Part shown: positions 63,944-64,000 of the stretch, piece after piece
Layout of the letters: each line of letters starts with the position of its first letter
Numbering within the stretch: position 1 is the stretch's first letter
From: Oligosphaera ethanolica
GTDB taxonomy: Bacteria > Verrucomicrobiota > Lentisphaeria > Oligosphaerales > Oligosphaeraceae
DNA: 64,000 bases
Reading direction: 5' to 3'
Assembly: GCF_030814695.1 (NCBI RefSeq)
Contig: NZ_JAUSVL010000001.1
Span: forward strand, 1,586,227-1,650,226
Position numbers and translations under genes: made by a program
The notes under the pieces: model-generated
What the model was told of the DNA's origin: nothing
Seen by the model: only the letters and a program-made list of their open reading frames with translations
Databases searched by the model: none

Positions 63944-64000
63944 GCAGCCGTCACGGCAGCGGCAAGAGCAGGCCGGCGCAGTAGCCGCCAGCACCCGCCG

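Overview
The window looks like a chromosome segment of a GC-rich member of the PVC superphylum, most likely Lentisphaerota or a close Verrucomicrobiota relative. The main reason is a pilus-like gene set on the minus strand (7.7-15.8 kb) with the order, sizes and motifs of the Akkermansia Amuc_1098-Amuc_1102 locus. Other features fit: DUF6807 and Gfo/Idh/MocA proteins, a rhamnulokinase, a FloA flotillin, a Ser/Thr kinase with an N-terminal zinc ribbon, and intergenic short tandem repeats. The exact genus cannot be read from the sequence.

Layout. 1-2838 (minus): a truncated large secreted protein behind a consensus sigma-54 promoter. 3575-7710: a 4.1 kb repeat island with one RAYT-type (REP-associated tyrosine) transposase gene between two REP-like arrays in opposite orientation, bounded by inverted copies of a ~77-bp element. 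7729-15848 (minus): the five-gene pilus-like cluster (secretin, two single-pass inner-membrane proteins, a PilM/PilN-like protein, a secreted small protein). 16115-22101 (minus): floA, guaB, and the conserved jag-yidC-yidD-rnpA-rpmH block (transcribed rpmH first), without dnaA. 22464-24863 (minus): gnd and a HAD hydrolase. From 25.3 kb most genes are on the plus strand: an orphan polyamine-type binding lipoprotein, HrpB helicase, then (minus) an SGNH hydrolase and a Gfo/Idh/MocA oxidoreductase. 33418-39601: an export operon with a tandem-duplicated periplasmic adaptor, a second adaptor and a MacB-type ABC transporter; a TolC-like protein follows at 42743. 39748-41906 (minus): hydroxyacid dehydrogenase, a DUF493 protein, and an unknown two-TM protein with its own strong promoter and terminator. 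42254-50430: gcvH, tolC, DUF6807, sugar isomerase/epimerase, GT-C glycosyltransferase, rlmN, DUF362 ferredoxin. 50605-55689: a coiled-coil protein, then a phospholipid synthase with two CDP-alcohol phosphotransferase domains, translationally coupled (ATGA overlaps) to a histidine kinase and an NtrC-type sigma-54 activator. 55843-63943: SDR, class II aldolase, Ser/Thr kinase, metallophosphoesterase, rhamnulokinase.

How it fits together. The window is rich in cell-envelope functions: a pilus-like trans-envelope complex, YidC insertion, flotillin, tripartite export, phospholipid head-group synthesis and a GT-C glycosyltransferase. Sigma-54 control is suggested twice, once as a promoter and once as an activator gene. 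Intergenic DNA carries many repeats: REP-like palindromes, 9-18 bp tandem repeats, 57- and 133-bp tandem units, and a composite element seen at three sites. These produce long spurious open frames, which are left out. The most unusual items are the RAYT/REP island, the fused dual phosphatidyltransferase with its coupled two-component system, the double adaptor, and the Met/Gly-rich tracts shared by four of the pilus proteins.
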